From Bacteroidales bacterium (GTDB taxonomy: Bacteria; Bacteroidota; Bacteroidia; Bacteroidales; Muribaculaceae): a stretch of DNA of 38,359 bases. The stretch covers positions 1 through 38,359 of the forward strand of contig SFLG01000029.1 in assembly GCA_004553485.1 (NCBI GenBank). Direction: 5' to 3'. Shown here piece after piece: positions 24,360 to 32,154 of the stretch (positions within the stretch are counted from its first letter, which is position 1; every line of letters begins with the position of its first letter). Both the position numbers and the translations under genes were made by a program. The notes beneath the pieces were generated by a model. The model was not told where the DNA came from. It saw nothing but the letters and a program-made list of their open reading frames with translations, and ran no database searches.

Positions 24360-25097
24360 TTATTTGTTGTTGCCGGCGTTCTTCACGTCGTTGTCCTTGA
24401 CTTTTTTCAGGAAATCAGCATACGGCTGGAGGCAGTCGCTGAGCATGGCGCTGACGCCCTTGCTGGTGATGGTGCCTCCCGATATGCCGTCCACATAGTC
24501 GCGGTCGTCCTGGGGCTTCTGGCCCTTCTTGACCACGGCGACGGGGCTGAACACATCGTTCTTCCACAGCTCCTTGCCGTTAAACTGCTCAGAGAAGCCG
24601 GGCTTCTCTATCTCGGCGCCCAGACCGGGAGTCTCGCCCTGGTGGCCGAAGAAGGCTCCGTACACCGTGCTGCCGTCGGCGTCGATGGCGACATAGCCCC
24701 ATATCGGGCCCCAGAGGCCGGCACCGTAGACGGGCATAATGTACTTGGTGCCCGATTCCACCTTGGCGATGTACACCGGCAGCAGGCGCTCTGCCTCGGG
24801 CTTCTTGACCTCGGCGGCGACATCGATGTCGAAGGCGTCCGAGCCTTCGACGGTCTCGCCCTTGCTGTTGACCACGATGGTCGAGGTGATGTATTTGTCG
24901 TAGGCCTGCTGCATCTGCCCCTTCTCGGGCACAACGTGCACGGCGGCCAGTATCTGACGCATCTTGTCGGCGTCGGCATTGGCTTTCTTATGCGCGGCCA
25001 GCGACATCGAGGTGATGGCCAGAGCGGCCCCCACCACTGCCACAAGCACTATGATATATATTAATGTGTAGCCGTTGCTTTGCTTGTTTATTGCCAT
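24360..25097 (-). CDS. nqrC: Na+-NQR subunit C (covalent FMN)
   Basis: A 245-residue subunit with one N-terminal membrane helix (about 10-33) and a periplasmic FMN domain. FMN is normally attached through phosphodiester linkage to the last Thr of an SGAT motif by the flavin transferase ApbE. Here the motif reads S206-G-G-T209 in DGISGGTITS, so the Ala is replaced by Gly while the acceptor Thr is kept. Other conserved parts (GYVAIDADGSTVYG, GHQGETPGLGAEI) are intact. The gene is 3 nt from both nqrB and nqrD. No apbE gene is in the window. Confidence 0.95.
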   Translation of the reverse strand: MAINKQSNGYTLIYIIVLVAVVGAALAITSMSLAAHKKANADADKMRQILAAVHVVPEKGQMQQAYDKYITSTIVVNSKGETVEGSDAFDIDVAAEVKKPEAERLLPVYIAKVESGTKYIMPVYGAGLWGPIWGYVAIDADGSTVYGAFFGHQGETPGLGAEIEKPGFSEQFNGKELWKNDVFSPVAVVKKGQKPQDDRDYVDGISGGTITSKGVSAMLSDCLQPYADFLKKVKDNDVKNAGNNK

Positions 25098-25100
25098 GGT

Positions 25101-26330
25101 TCAGTCCTCCTTCTTTTCTATTGCCACAAGGCGACGCATACGGCGGCTGACGTTGGCCTGGACCACGCACCAGTCGATGAGCGGGGCAAGCACGTTGGCC
25201 AGCAGGATGGCCAGCATGGCGCCCTCGGGGTAGCCTGTGTTGTAGTTGCGGATTATCACGGCTACTATGCCGATGAAAGCGCCGTAGATGTATTTGCCCG
25301 TGTTGGTGCGGCATGCCGTGACGGGATCGGTGGCCATGAAGACGGCGCCGAAGAGAAGACCGCCCAGCAGCAGCTGGTCGTAGAACGGCACCATCGTGCC
25401 GGGATAGGCGGGCGTGGCCAGCGCGTTGGAGAGCGCGCCCATGGCCAGTGCTCCGGCCACCACCGACAGCATTATACGCCAGTCGCCGATGCGGGTGAAC
25501 AGCAGTATCGCCGCGCCGATGAGGATGCACAGCGTCGAGGTCTCGCCGAACGAGCCGGGGATGAGGCCGACAAAGGCCTGCCAGGCGTCGATGGCCTGTC
25601 CGCCCGCACCATGGAAGACGTCGAAGGGATAGGAGGCCGAGGTGCTGGTGGCGACCTCGCCCAGAGGGGTGGCGCAGGTGAAACCGTCGGGAACGGCGGG
25701 TGCCCATGTGCCTATCGGGTCGGTGGCGATGAAGGCCTTGTCGCCCGACATCTTGGAGGGATAGGCGAAGAACAGGAAGGCGCGGGCCGTAAGGGCGATA
25801 TTGACGATGTTATAGCCCGTGCCGCCGAATACCTCCTTGGCGAAGACTACGGCAAAGGCCGTTGCCACGGCCACCATCCACAGCGGCGTGTCGATGGGGC
25901 AAATCATGGGAAGGATGAGGCCGGTAACAAGGAAACCTTCCTGAATTTCCTCTCGGCGCCACTGTGCCACGATAAACTCGATGCCCAGACCCACGACGTA
26001 GGTGACCACCACCATGGGCAGGATGCTCAGCAGGCCGTAGAAAAACAGGCTGAAGAACGGGAAGGTTGTCTCGCCGGCGGCCAGCCAGTGCTGGTAGCCG
26101 CAGTTGTAGCAGCCGAACAGGAAGCAGGGCAACAGCGCCAGCACCACTATTATCATGGTGCGCTTCGAGTCGATTGCGTCGTGCACGTGCACTCCGTCCA
26201 TGGCCGCCACTGTGCGCGGCGTGTACAGAAATGTCTCTATGCCGTCGTAGACCGAGTGGAAGGCGTGGAGCTTGCCACCGTCCTCGAAGTGCGGTTTGAC
26301 GCGGTCAAGAGCTTTTCGCAATGCTTTCAT
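25101..26330 (-). CDS. nqrB: Na+-NQR subunit B (covalent FMN, ion channel subunit)
   Basis: A 409-residue integral membrane subunit with about ten helices, which carries covalent FMN and riboflavin and forms the main sodium pathway. Length and features such as PMICPIDTPLWMVAVATAFAVV and VFGGTGYNIVNIALTARAFLFFAYP (each shown only in part here) are typical. The flavin site normally reads S/T-G-A-T; here residues 215-221 are D-G-F-T-C-A-T, with Cys219 in place of Gly and the acceptor Thr221 retained. I read the codons as ACC TGC GCC ACC on the minus strand. It lies 86 nt after nqrA and 3 nt before nqrC. Confidence 0.96.
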   Translation of the reverse strand: MKALRKALDRVKPHFEDGGKLHAFHSVYDGIETFLYTPRTVAAMDGVHVHDAIDSKRTMIIVVLALLPCFLFGCYNCGYQHWLAAGETTFPFFSLFFYGLLSILPMVVVTYVVGLGIEFIVAQWRREEIQEGFLVTGLILPMICPIDTPLWMVAVATAFAVVFAKEVFGGTGYNIVNIALTARAFLFFAYPSKMSGDKAFIATDPIGTWAPAVPDGFTCATPLGEVATSTSASYPFDVFHGAGGQAIDAWQAFVGLIPGSFGETSTLCILIGAAILLFTRIGDWRIMLSVVAGALAMGALSNALATPAYPGTMVPFYDQLLLGGLLFGAVFMATDPVTACRTNTGKYIYGAFIGIVAVIIRNYNTGYPEGAMLAILLANVLAPLIDWCVVQANVSRRMRRLVAIEKKED

Positions 26331-26416
26331 ATAACGATTGGTGAAATTTCAGTTATTACTGTGATAAATCGTGCCGGTTTATAAAGTCTTGCAGGATAGT
26401 CCGCGGGATGCCTCCG

Positions 26417-27781
26417 TCATTCGGTCTCTTTGCGCATGAGGTCGAGTCCGCCGCGCACGATGGCCTGCAGGGGCAGCTTTGACGAGTCGGCATACTCGGC
26501 CAGGGCGAAGTCGGCGGGGGTTACCTCGTAGATGCCGAGCTTCTCCATATCGTCGATGTTGCCTGACCGGATTGCCTTGATGAGGAACTCGGGCATGATG
26601 TCCATCGGGATGAGGTTCTCGTAGATGCCCGACATAATCATTGCCCTGCGTCCGCCGCGCACGCGTGCGTCGGGTTTGAACAGCCGCTTGAGGAAGAAGC
26701 CGGGGAACGAGGGCGACATGCTCATCTTTTTGGGCGAGAAAGAGGCCCAGCCCATGAACTCGTCGCTGTCGTCGCCTTCGGGTATCACCGTCACCTGAGT
26801 GTAGGGATAGCGCAGGAACCCGTCCTCGCCGACGGCATGGCCGGTGAGGATGTTGCCCGAGATGACTCGGCGGTGAAGGGCGGCGTCGGCTTCGTTGATG
26901 TTGTCGGCCTTGACCAGTGTCCCTATGGCTGTGCCAGGCACGCACTGCGCGATGTAGGGGCGGCGCAGGCACGAGCCGGTAACGGCAACGGGCTGCTCCC
27001 ACGATACGGGCTTGCCCTGTGCCAGACTTCCTATTTTTAATAATGTGTATGCGTCGAGCATCCAGACAGTCTCGCCCTTGTTGACGGGCTTGATGTTGGC
27101 CACCTGCACGCTGGGGAGGCCGGCGGGGTGCGGGCCGCGCACATCCACCATCTCGGCACCGGCGATGTCGGGCATCTGCACCGCGTCGCGACGCGAGATA
27201 TACACTTTGCCGTGCGTGGCTTTGCCGAGAAAGTCCACTGCGGCGTCAAACCGAGCCTTGTCGTCCGGGCCGAATTTCCATGCCCCGGCAAGAGGGGCCG
27301 AGTCGAAAGCGGTGACAAAGATGTCGCGCGGCATCACCGACGGGTCGGGCACAATGTCGTACGGCAGCTGGCGCACCATCACAAGCAGACCCGACTGCGC
27401 CAGCTTCAGTGCCTCGGGCGTGGCGGCCTGCGGGGTCTCCACTGCGGCAGCGGCCGCTGTGGCCGGCGCGTCGGCCGTGGCCGTGCCTTCAGTGTCGATG
27501 ACTACGCGCAGCACCTTGCGTCGCTCGCCGCGTACCACCTCGGCGACGACGCCGTCGACCGGCGACACCACCTTTACCGACGCATTGGCCTTGCAGTGCA
27601 TCAGCGGGGTCCCCGCCTTCACTGCCTGTCCGGCTTGCACGTCAACCTTTAGCGTCAGGCCTTCGAAATCATCGGGGACAAGCGCGACAAACCGCGACGC
27701 CACCTTGACGGGAGCGTCCCCTGAATCAGCCACCGCCCCTGCCACCGGCAGGTCGGCGCCTTTCCTTATTCTAATTTCCAT
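26417..27781 (-). CDS. nqrA: Na+-NQR subunit A
   Basis: A 454-residue peripheral cytoplasmic subunit, first gene of nqrABCDEF. It begins MEIRIRKGADLPVAGA, the usual NqrA N-terminus, and has a biotinyl-lipoyl-like region (QAVKAGTPLMHCK) followed by the Rossmann-like core. NqrA helps form the quinone-binding part of the complex. Residues 140-150 and 415-454 are less conserved, as in the family. A TAACTTTG -7 box lies at 27892-27899, giving a leader of about 105 nt that includes a small inverted repeat TTGAC-N6-GTCAA (27810-27825). Confidence 0.96.
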   Translation of the reverse strand: MEIRIRKGADLPVAGAVADSGDAPVKVASRFVALVPDDFEGLTLKVDVQAGQAVKAGTPLMHCKANASVKVVSPVDGVVAEVVRGERRKVLRVVIDTEGTATADAPATAAAAAVETPQAATPEALKLAQSGLLVMVRQLPYDIVPDPSVMPRDIFVTAFDSAPLAGAWKFGPDDKARFDAAVDFLGKATHGKVYISRRDAVQMPDIAGAEMVDVRGPHPAGLPSVQVANIKPVNKGETVWMLDAYTLLKIGSLAQGKPVSWEQPVAVTGSCLRRPYIAQCVPGTAIGTLVKADNINEADAALHRRVISGNILTGHAVGEDGFLRYPYTQVTVIPEGDDSDEFMGWASFSPKKMSMSPSFPGFFLKRLFKPDARVRGGRRAMIMSGIYENLIPMDIMPEFLIKAIRSGNIDDMEKLGIYEVTPADFALAEYADSSKLPLQAIVRGGLDLMRKETE

Positions 27782-27891
27782 AAAAGGTCAGTATATTACT
27801 CGAAGTTAATTGACAACAGTGTCAACAGCCTTCAATAGGTATGATTGGTAAGATTTTTTCATGTCCGTCACCTATATAATAAGCGACACTG

Positions 27892-27899
27892 CAAAGTTA
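27892..27899 (-). promoter_or_regulatory. Putative -7 box for the nqr operon
   Basis: The minus strand reads TAACTTTG, matching TAnnTTTG, about 110 nt upstream of nqrA. TTTG-like words exist upstream (CAAA on plus at 27915 and 27926), but at 15 and 26 nt spacing rather than 19-21. Confidence 0.5.
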
Positions 27900-28134
27900 G
27901 CAAATATATTTTCACAAATGTGTGACAAAATCTTAAAAATTGTAGTCCGGATCAATAATATCACACTATCGGCGCCAAATCCACGTTTATTAACCAATGC
28001 CGAGCGCCAAAAGCGCCCCCGCCGCCCCGGCGGCTCTAAAGATTATGGCGCGGCTACGGATTATAAGGAGACACGCCCGTTTTAATTATTATTATCCAAG
28101 GCCCGGCGGCAACGGAATTTTAATCTAAAAATAT

Positions 28135-28165
28135 TTTGTCATCTAAAAACAAAAAACTAATTTTG
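28135..28165 (+). promoter_or_regulatory. exbB-exbD-exbD-tonB promoter
   Basis: TTTG at 28135-28138, a 19-nt spacer and TAATTTTG at 28158-28165 match the Bacteroidota promoter exactly. The start near 28172 gives a leader of about 228 nt before the exbB ATG, with C-rich sequence (28210-28340) then a very AT-rich stretch (28340-28390) next to the ATG, as seen before well-expressed Bacteroidota genes. The rest of the gap from 27900 holds no supported gene. Confidence 0.75.
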
Positions 28166-28399
28166 CGTTAGCAATACAATCTACTTCGGGCGTCCCGAAC
28201 TCATGCGACAGGCCCCGGCAAACATAATCGCCTAAAACCTAAACCATTTCAGCATATCACAGATCCTCCCACAGCGCCCCTGCACCACCACTGCTCTGAA
28301 CAACCGGTCCCCGGCCGAGGAGACAAAACCCAACCAAGAGACTAATAAATTAATCATTAATAACTAAATTTTAATTATTTTTATCTTTCAGTTTTAATT

Positions 28400-29227
28400 A
28401 TGGAAGCTCAAAAGCCCAACACAAAAGCAACAAAGCCCGCAGCAAAGGCCAAATCCAACGCTCCCGGCATCAAAAACGCATCATGGGTAATTGTATGCTG
28501 CTTCATCGTAGCAGTTTGCCTGTTCATCTTCTGGTTCGGCAACCCCATGCACTTTGACGAAGAGCAGCACCCCGTTGACATCTGGGGAACCATCTACAAA
28601 GGTGGCTTCATCGTACCTGTTCTTCAGACCCTCTTCCTTACTGTTATCGTTCTCGCCGTTGAGCGTGGCATCGCTCTGTCGGCCGCCAAAGGCAAAGGCA
28701 ACATCGCCAAGTTCGTTGCCGGTGTAAAGGCTTGCCTGGCCAAGAACGACATCGACGGTGCCGAGAAGCTCTGCAAGCAGCAGAAGGGTTCGGTTGCCGC
28801 TGTTGTTAGCGCTGCCCTCATCCGCTACCGCGAAATGGACTCCAACACCGTCCTCACCAAAGAGCAGAAGGTTGCTACCCTGCAGAAAGAGGTTGAAGAG
28901 GCTACCGCTCTCGAAATGCCCGCCCTGCAGCAGAACCTCCCCATCGTTGCTACCATGACCACCCTCGGTACTCTCGTCGGTCTTCTCGGTACTGTAATGG
29001 GTATGATCAAATCGTTCCAGGCCCTTGGTGCCGGCGGCGGCGCTGTTGACTCCACCGAGCTGTCAGTAGGTATCTCCGAGGCACTTGTTAACACCGCCTT
29101 CGGTATTGCCACCGGTGCTTTCGCCGTTATCTTCTACAACTACTACACCAACAAGATTGACAACCTCACCTACGCTATCGACGAAATCGGTTTCTCGATT
29201 GTTCAGACTTTCCAGGCTACTCACTGA
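28400..29227 (+). CDS. exbB: ExbB/TolQ family proton channel subunit
   Basis: A 275-residue inner membrane protein of the MotA/TolQ/ExbB family, which with ExbD uses the proton motive force to drive TonB. After a Lys/Ala-rich N-terminus (1-27) there are hydrophobic segments at about 28-47, 68-92, 180-208 and 220-250. The conserved ExbB core is in the last two (TLGTLVGLLGTVMGMIKSFQ and ISEALVNTAFGIATGAFAVI). Codons here end in T more often (GTT, GCT, GGT) than in most neighbours, suggesting high expression. First gene of a four-gene operon; exbD follows after 49 nt. Confidence 0.93.
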   Translation: MEAQKPNTKATKPAAKAKSNAPGIKNASWVIVCCFIVAVCLFIFWFGNPMHFDEEQHPVDIWGTIYKGGFIVPVLQTLFLTVIVLAVERGIALSAAKGKGNIAKFVAGVKACLAKNDIDGAEKLCKQQKGSVAAVVSAALIRYREMDSNTVLTKEQKVATLQKEVEEATALEMPALQQNLPIVATMTTLGTLVGLLGTVMGMIKSFQALGAGGGAVDSTELSVGISEALVNTAFGIATGAFAVIFYNYYTNKIDNLTYAIDEIGFSIVQTFQATH

Positions 29228-29276
29228 TCCCCGTTTACCTGTTTTAAAAACCCTTAACCATTTAAAATAAGTAAAT

Positions 29277-30089
29277 ATGGGAAAAGTAAAAATCAAGAAA
29301 AAAAGCACGCTTATCGACATGACGGCGATGAGTGATGTGACCGTTCTTCTGCTTACTTTCTTCATGTTGACTTCAACCTTCCTCAAGAAGGAGCCTACGG
29401 TGGTTTACACCCCCTCGTCGGTTTCGGAGGAAGCAATCCCGACCTCAAATCTGGTTACAGTACTGGTTTCGGCCGCTGATAAGAAAGACCCCAACAACAT
29501 CAAGGGCGAAGGCAAAATCTTCCTCTCGTTCACCGGTGACTCCCTTATCTCCAACGAAAACCTCCGCGTACTCATCCTGGACGAGGCTGTAAAAATCTGG
29601 AACAAGCAGCACGCCAAGAACACCATCACACTCACCGACCGCGAGCGCGCCAACTTCTCGAAGATTCAGATGATGGGCACCCCCTTCATGAATCTCAAGA
29701 ACGCGCTCAACATGGACCCCGCTAAGCTCGAAGCCGAACAGACCGATCTCACAAATCCCAACGTCGGCATACCCATCAACGACAACAACGATCCCGACGG
29801 ACGTCTCAACGACTTCCAGATTTGGTGCCAGGCCATCAACTTCGTTGCTTCGGACAAGCGTAAGGAGAAAATCAAGGATCTCGGTCTCGACGAGAGCACT
29901 CCCGAAGGCCGTGACAAAATCCGCGAGCTCGACATCCTCTACAACGCTGTCAAGCAGGGTAGCGGTATAACCGTCAAGGCTGACAAGGATACCCCCTTCG
30001 CATCAATCAATCGTGTTTTCGACAACCTTCAGACCATGCGCCTCAACAAGTTTACCTTGCAGACCGCGCTTAAGGCAGAGACCAACTAA
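29277..30089 (+). CDS. exbD: ExbD/TolR family protein, first copy
   Basis: A 270-residue protein with one N-terminal membrane helix (about 20-38, DVTVLLLTFFMLTSTF) and a periplasmic domain. Asp20 at the start of the helix corresponds to the essential proton-carrying Asp of ExbD. The periplasmic part is about 230 residues, against about 100 in E. coli ExbD; the extra sequence (about 85-225) is polar and helical. It is followed by a second exbD after 15 nt; the two proteins differ strongly outside the helix, so they are not a recent duplication. Probably both join one ExbB complex, but separate roles are possible. Confidence 0.9.
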   Translation: MGKVKIKKKSTLIDMTAMSDVTVLLLTFFMLTSTFLKKEPTVVYTPSSVSEEAIPTSNLVTVLVSAADKKDPNNIKGEGKIFLSFTGDSLISNENLRVLILDEAVKIWNKQHAKNTITLTDRERANFSKIQMMGTPFMNLKNALNMDPAKLEAEQTDLTNPNVGIPINDNNDPDGRLNDFQIWCQAINFVASDKRKEKIKDLGLDESTPEGRDKIRELDILYNAVKQGSGITVKADKDTPFASINRVFDNLQTMRLNKFTLQTALKAETN

Positions 30090-30104
30090 AAAGTAAAATC
30101 AATC

Positions 30105-30872
30105 ATGGCACAAATAGATACATCATCATCCGGCGGCAAAAGAAAGAAAGGCGCCCAGAAAAAGATGGCTATCCATGTTGACTTTACTCCCATGGTCGAC
30201 ATGAACATGCTTCTGATTACGTTCTTCATGCTCTGCACAACTATGATTCAGTCGCGCACCATGCAAATCTTCCTCCCCTCCAACGATAAAAACATCAAGG
30301 AAGAAGACAAGAACGAGGCAAAAGCTGACGAGGCTATCACCCTCATCCTCGACACTGAATATCAGGACGGCTCGCTGCTTCCCGCTCACGACGAGAACGG
30401 CAACACCAAGCACCGCATCTACTACTACGAAGGCATGGCCGACGAGGCCAACTCAAACGTCATCGGACAGAAGCGTGCTTCAAAGGGAGCCGTTGCTCTT
30501 TCACAGTTCACCACCACCGAGCAGGGCCAGCAGGGCATCCGTCAGATCCTCCGCGAGCGTCACAAAGACGTCATGGACGAGTACGACAAGCTCAAAGAGC
30601 AGTGGCGTAACAAAGAAATCACCAAGGAAGTCTTCGAGGAGAAAGCCAAAGAATTGGCTACCACCGAAAAGTTCAAGCACCCTGTAGTGGTTATCAAACC
30701 CGGACCCAATGCTACCTACGAATCTCTCATCAGCGCTCTGGACGAGCTCAACATCAACCAGATCCGCCGCTACTCTATCCAGATGCCCACACACCAGGAT
30801 ACCGTACTGCTTGAGAATTTCCAGAAAGCAAACCCCTCGGTCAAGGTTATCAACCCTCCCGTACGCAAGTAA
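30105..30872 (+). CDS. exbD: ExbD/TolR family protein, second copy
   Basis: A 255-residue ExbD homologue. A Ser/Lys-rich cytoplasmic N-terminus (1-25) leads to HVDFTPMVDMNMLLITFFML, with Asp32 as the expected proton-carrying residue; this copy is closer to classic ExbD/TolR (DxTPMVDM) than the first. The periplasmic part holds a charged helical insertion around residues 135-190 (RERHKDVMDEYDKLKEQWRN), possibly a coiled coil, before the usual ExbD C-terminal fold (VVVIKPGPNATYESLISALD). Lies between the first exbD (15 nt) and tonB (41 nt). Confidence 0.92.
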   Translation: MAQIDTSSSGGKRKKGAQKKMAIHVDFTPMVDMNMLLITFFMLCTTMIQSRTMQIFLPSNDKNIKEEDKNEAKADEAITLILDTEYQDGSLLPAHDENGNTKHRIYYYEGMADEANSNVIGQKRASKGAVALSQFTTTEQGQQGIRQILRERHKDVMDEYDKLKEQWRNKEITKEVFEEKAKELATTEKFKHPVVVIKPGPNATYESLISALDELNINQIRRYSIQMPTHQDTVLLENFQKANPSVKVINPPVRK

Positions 30873-30913
30873 GTGAAAGACCTATTGTTTAACCCGTACA
30901 AAACATCGAAAAA

Positions 30914-31771
30914 ATGGCAAAAGACGTAGATCTTTCATCAAAAGAATGGACCGACCTTGTTTTTGAAGGCAAAAACAAAGAATTCGGAGCATACACCCTC
31001 CGCAGCGGTTCGGTAAAACGACACAATATCGCCGTTATATGCGTCCTCTCGGTTCTCGCAGTTATCCTTATCCTCCTCATTCTTATCGCAAAGGGCGTCT
31101 TCAAGTCGGCCGAAGAAGATATGAACGTGGATGCCGGTAAAGAGGCTGTGACAATTGCCGAGGCTTCCGAAGAAGAGGACGAGCTCGAGGACATCCCCCT
31201 CGTTGACGAGCCCGAGCCCGAGCCCGTTCAGGAAGAGGAACAGGTAACTGCAACCCAGCAGGTTACCGAGGTCGTCATCAAGAACGAGATTGACGAGGAC
31301 AAGAAAGTCAAAGACGTAAGCGAAATTCTTGAAAACACCAGCGACATGGGCGCTAAGGACCACGAAGGTCTTGAGGACGCCCGTAAGGAGGTCGTCAAGG
31401 ATAAAGTTGTCGAAGAAGCTCCCAAGCCTGTTGTCAAGAAGGACAACGCTCCTGTCAACATGGCTATCGTAGAACAGAAGCCTATGTTCCCCGGCGGTGA
31501 CGCCGCTATGTACAAATGGCTCAGTGAACAGATTCAGTATCCCGCTGCTGCATCTGAAGAAGGTATTCAAGGACGCGTAGTCGTTCAGTTCATCGTTGAA
31601 GAAAACGGCGCAATCACCCACGTCAACGTCGTTCGCGGCAAACACCCCGCTCTCGACGCCGAGGCCCTGCGAGTTGTTAAGAAGATGCCCAAATGGAATC
31701 CCGGCCGTAACAACGGTCAGCCCGTGCGCGTAGTCTACAACCTCCCCGTTACCTTCAAGCTCAAAATGTAA
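30914..31771 (+). CDS. tonB: Energy transducer TonB
   Basis: A 285-residue TonB. The N-terminal cytoplasmic part has the WTDLVFEGKNKEFGAYTLR motif common in Bacteroidota TonB, then one membrane helix at about 38-60. A very acidic linker with Glu-Pro repeats (about 75-105) and a charged stretch span the periplasm. The C-terminal TonB domain (about 205-285) has EEGIQGRVVVQFIVEENG and ends PVRVVYNLPVTFKLKM, with the usual PKWNPGRNNG element. It transfers energy from ExbB/ExbD to outer-membrane receptors. Last gene of the operon, closed by a hairpin at 31803-31833. Confidence 0.95.
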   Translation: MAKDVDLSSKEWTDLVFEGKNKEFGAYTLRSGSVKRHNIAVICVLSVLAVILILLILIAKGVFKSAEEDMNVDAGKEAVTIAEASEEEDELEDIPLVDEPEPEPVQEEEQVTATQQVTEVVIKNEIDEDKKVKDVSEILENTSDMGAKDHEGLEDARKEVVKDKVVEEAPKPVVKKDNAPVNMAIVEQKPMFPGGDAAMYKWLSEQIQYPAAASEEGIQGRVVVQFIVEENGAITHVNVVRGKHPALDAEALRVVKKMPKWNPGRNNGQPVRVVYNLPVTFKLKM

Positions 31772-31802
31772 GCAGCTTTTGAATTCCATACTCTCTATTT
31801 AG

Positions 31803-31833
31803 TAAGGGAGAAGCCACACCGGCTTCTCCCTTA
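31803..31833 (+). terminator. Terminator-like hairpin after tonB
   Basis: A perfect 13-bp stem TAAGGGAGAAGCC / GGCTTCTCCCTTA with loop ACACC, 31 nt after the tonB stop. The following sequence (TTGCG) has only a short T run, so efficiency is uncertain. Confidence 0.7.
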
Positions 31834-31897
31834 TTGCGTCTAAAACCACCATCCCCATTTTACGCTGCATCGTATTTCCGGACTATTACTCTAAAAC

Positions 31898-31913
31898 TAT
31901 GTTATATAACATA
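31898..31913. promoter_or_regulatory. 16-bp palindrome upstream of gdhA
   Basis: TATGTTATATAACATA is perfectly symmetrical and lies about 100 nt upstream of the likely gdhA -7 box, in an otherwise gene-free AT-rich gap. It has the form of a dimeric activator or repressor site (GTTA-N2-TAAC core). No regulator can be named. Confidence 0.45.
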
Positions 31914-31971
31914 TTGTAAGCGATGATGATGGGCGGGGTTTGATTTTAAGGATTTTTAACGGCAATATTCT

Positions 31972-32021
31972 TAATTTTGACTCGATTTTGTACCCCATTC
32001 AATTTGGTTTGTGTATTTTTG
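31972..32021 (+). promoter_or_regulatory. Putative gdhA promoters
   Basis: Two -7 matches are present: TAATTTTG at 31972-31979 and TATTTTTG at 32014-32021. A TTTG at 31987-31990 stands 23 nt before the second, slightly longer than the usual spacing. The leader to the ATG at 32155 is about 127 nt from the second box. No gene is seen between tonB and gdhA. Confidence 0.5.
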
Positions 32022-32154
32022 CATAAGCAATTACACGGCATGGTGGATGGACGCCGGCAAAGGCCCGCCCCACCCTGCCACGGGTGCCGTCAACACCGGC
32101 ACCGAACATCCCGAAAACATACATAACCCAACACTTTACAAAGCCCTAAAAAGT

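Noticed and set aside
25080..26384. 434-residue plus-strand frame over nqrB
   Set aside because: Antisense shadow of a conserved membrane protein.
27861..28085. 74-residue frame in the nqrA-exbB gap
   Set aside because: Overlaps the nqr promoter, has no promoter of its own, and its composition changes along its length.
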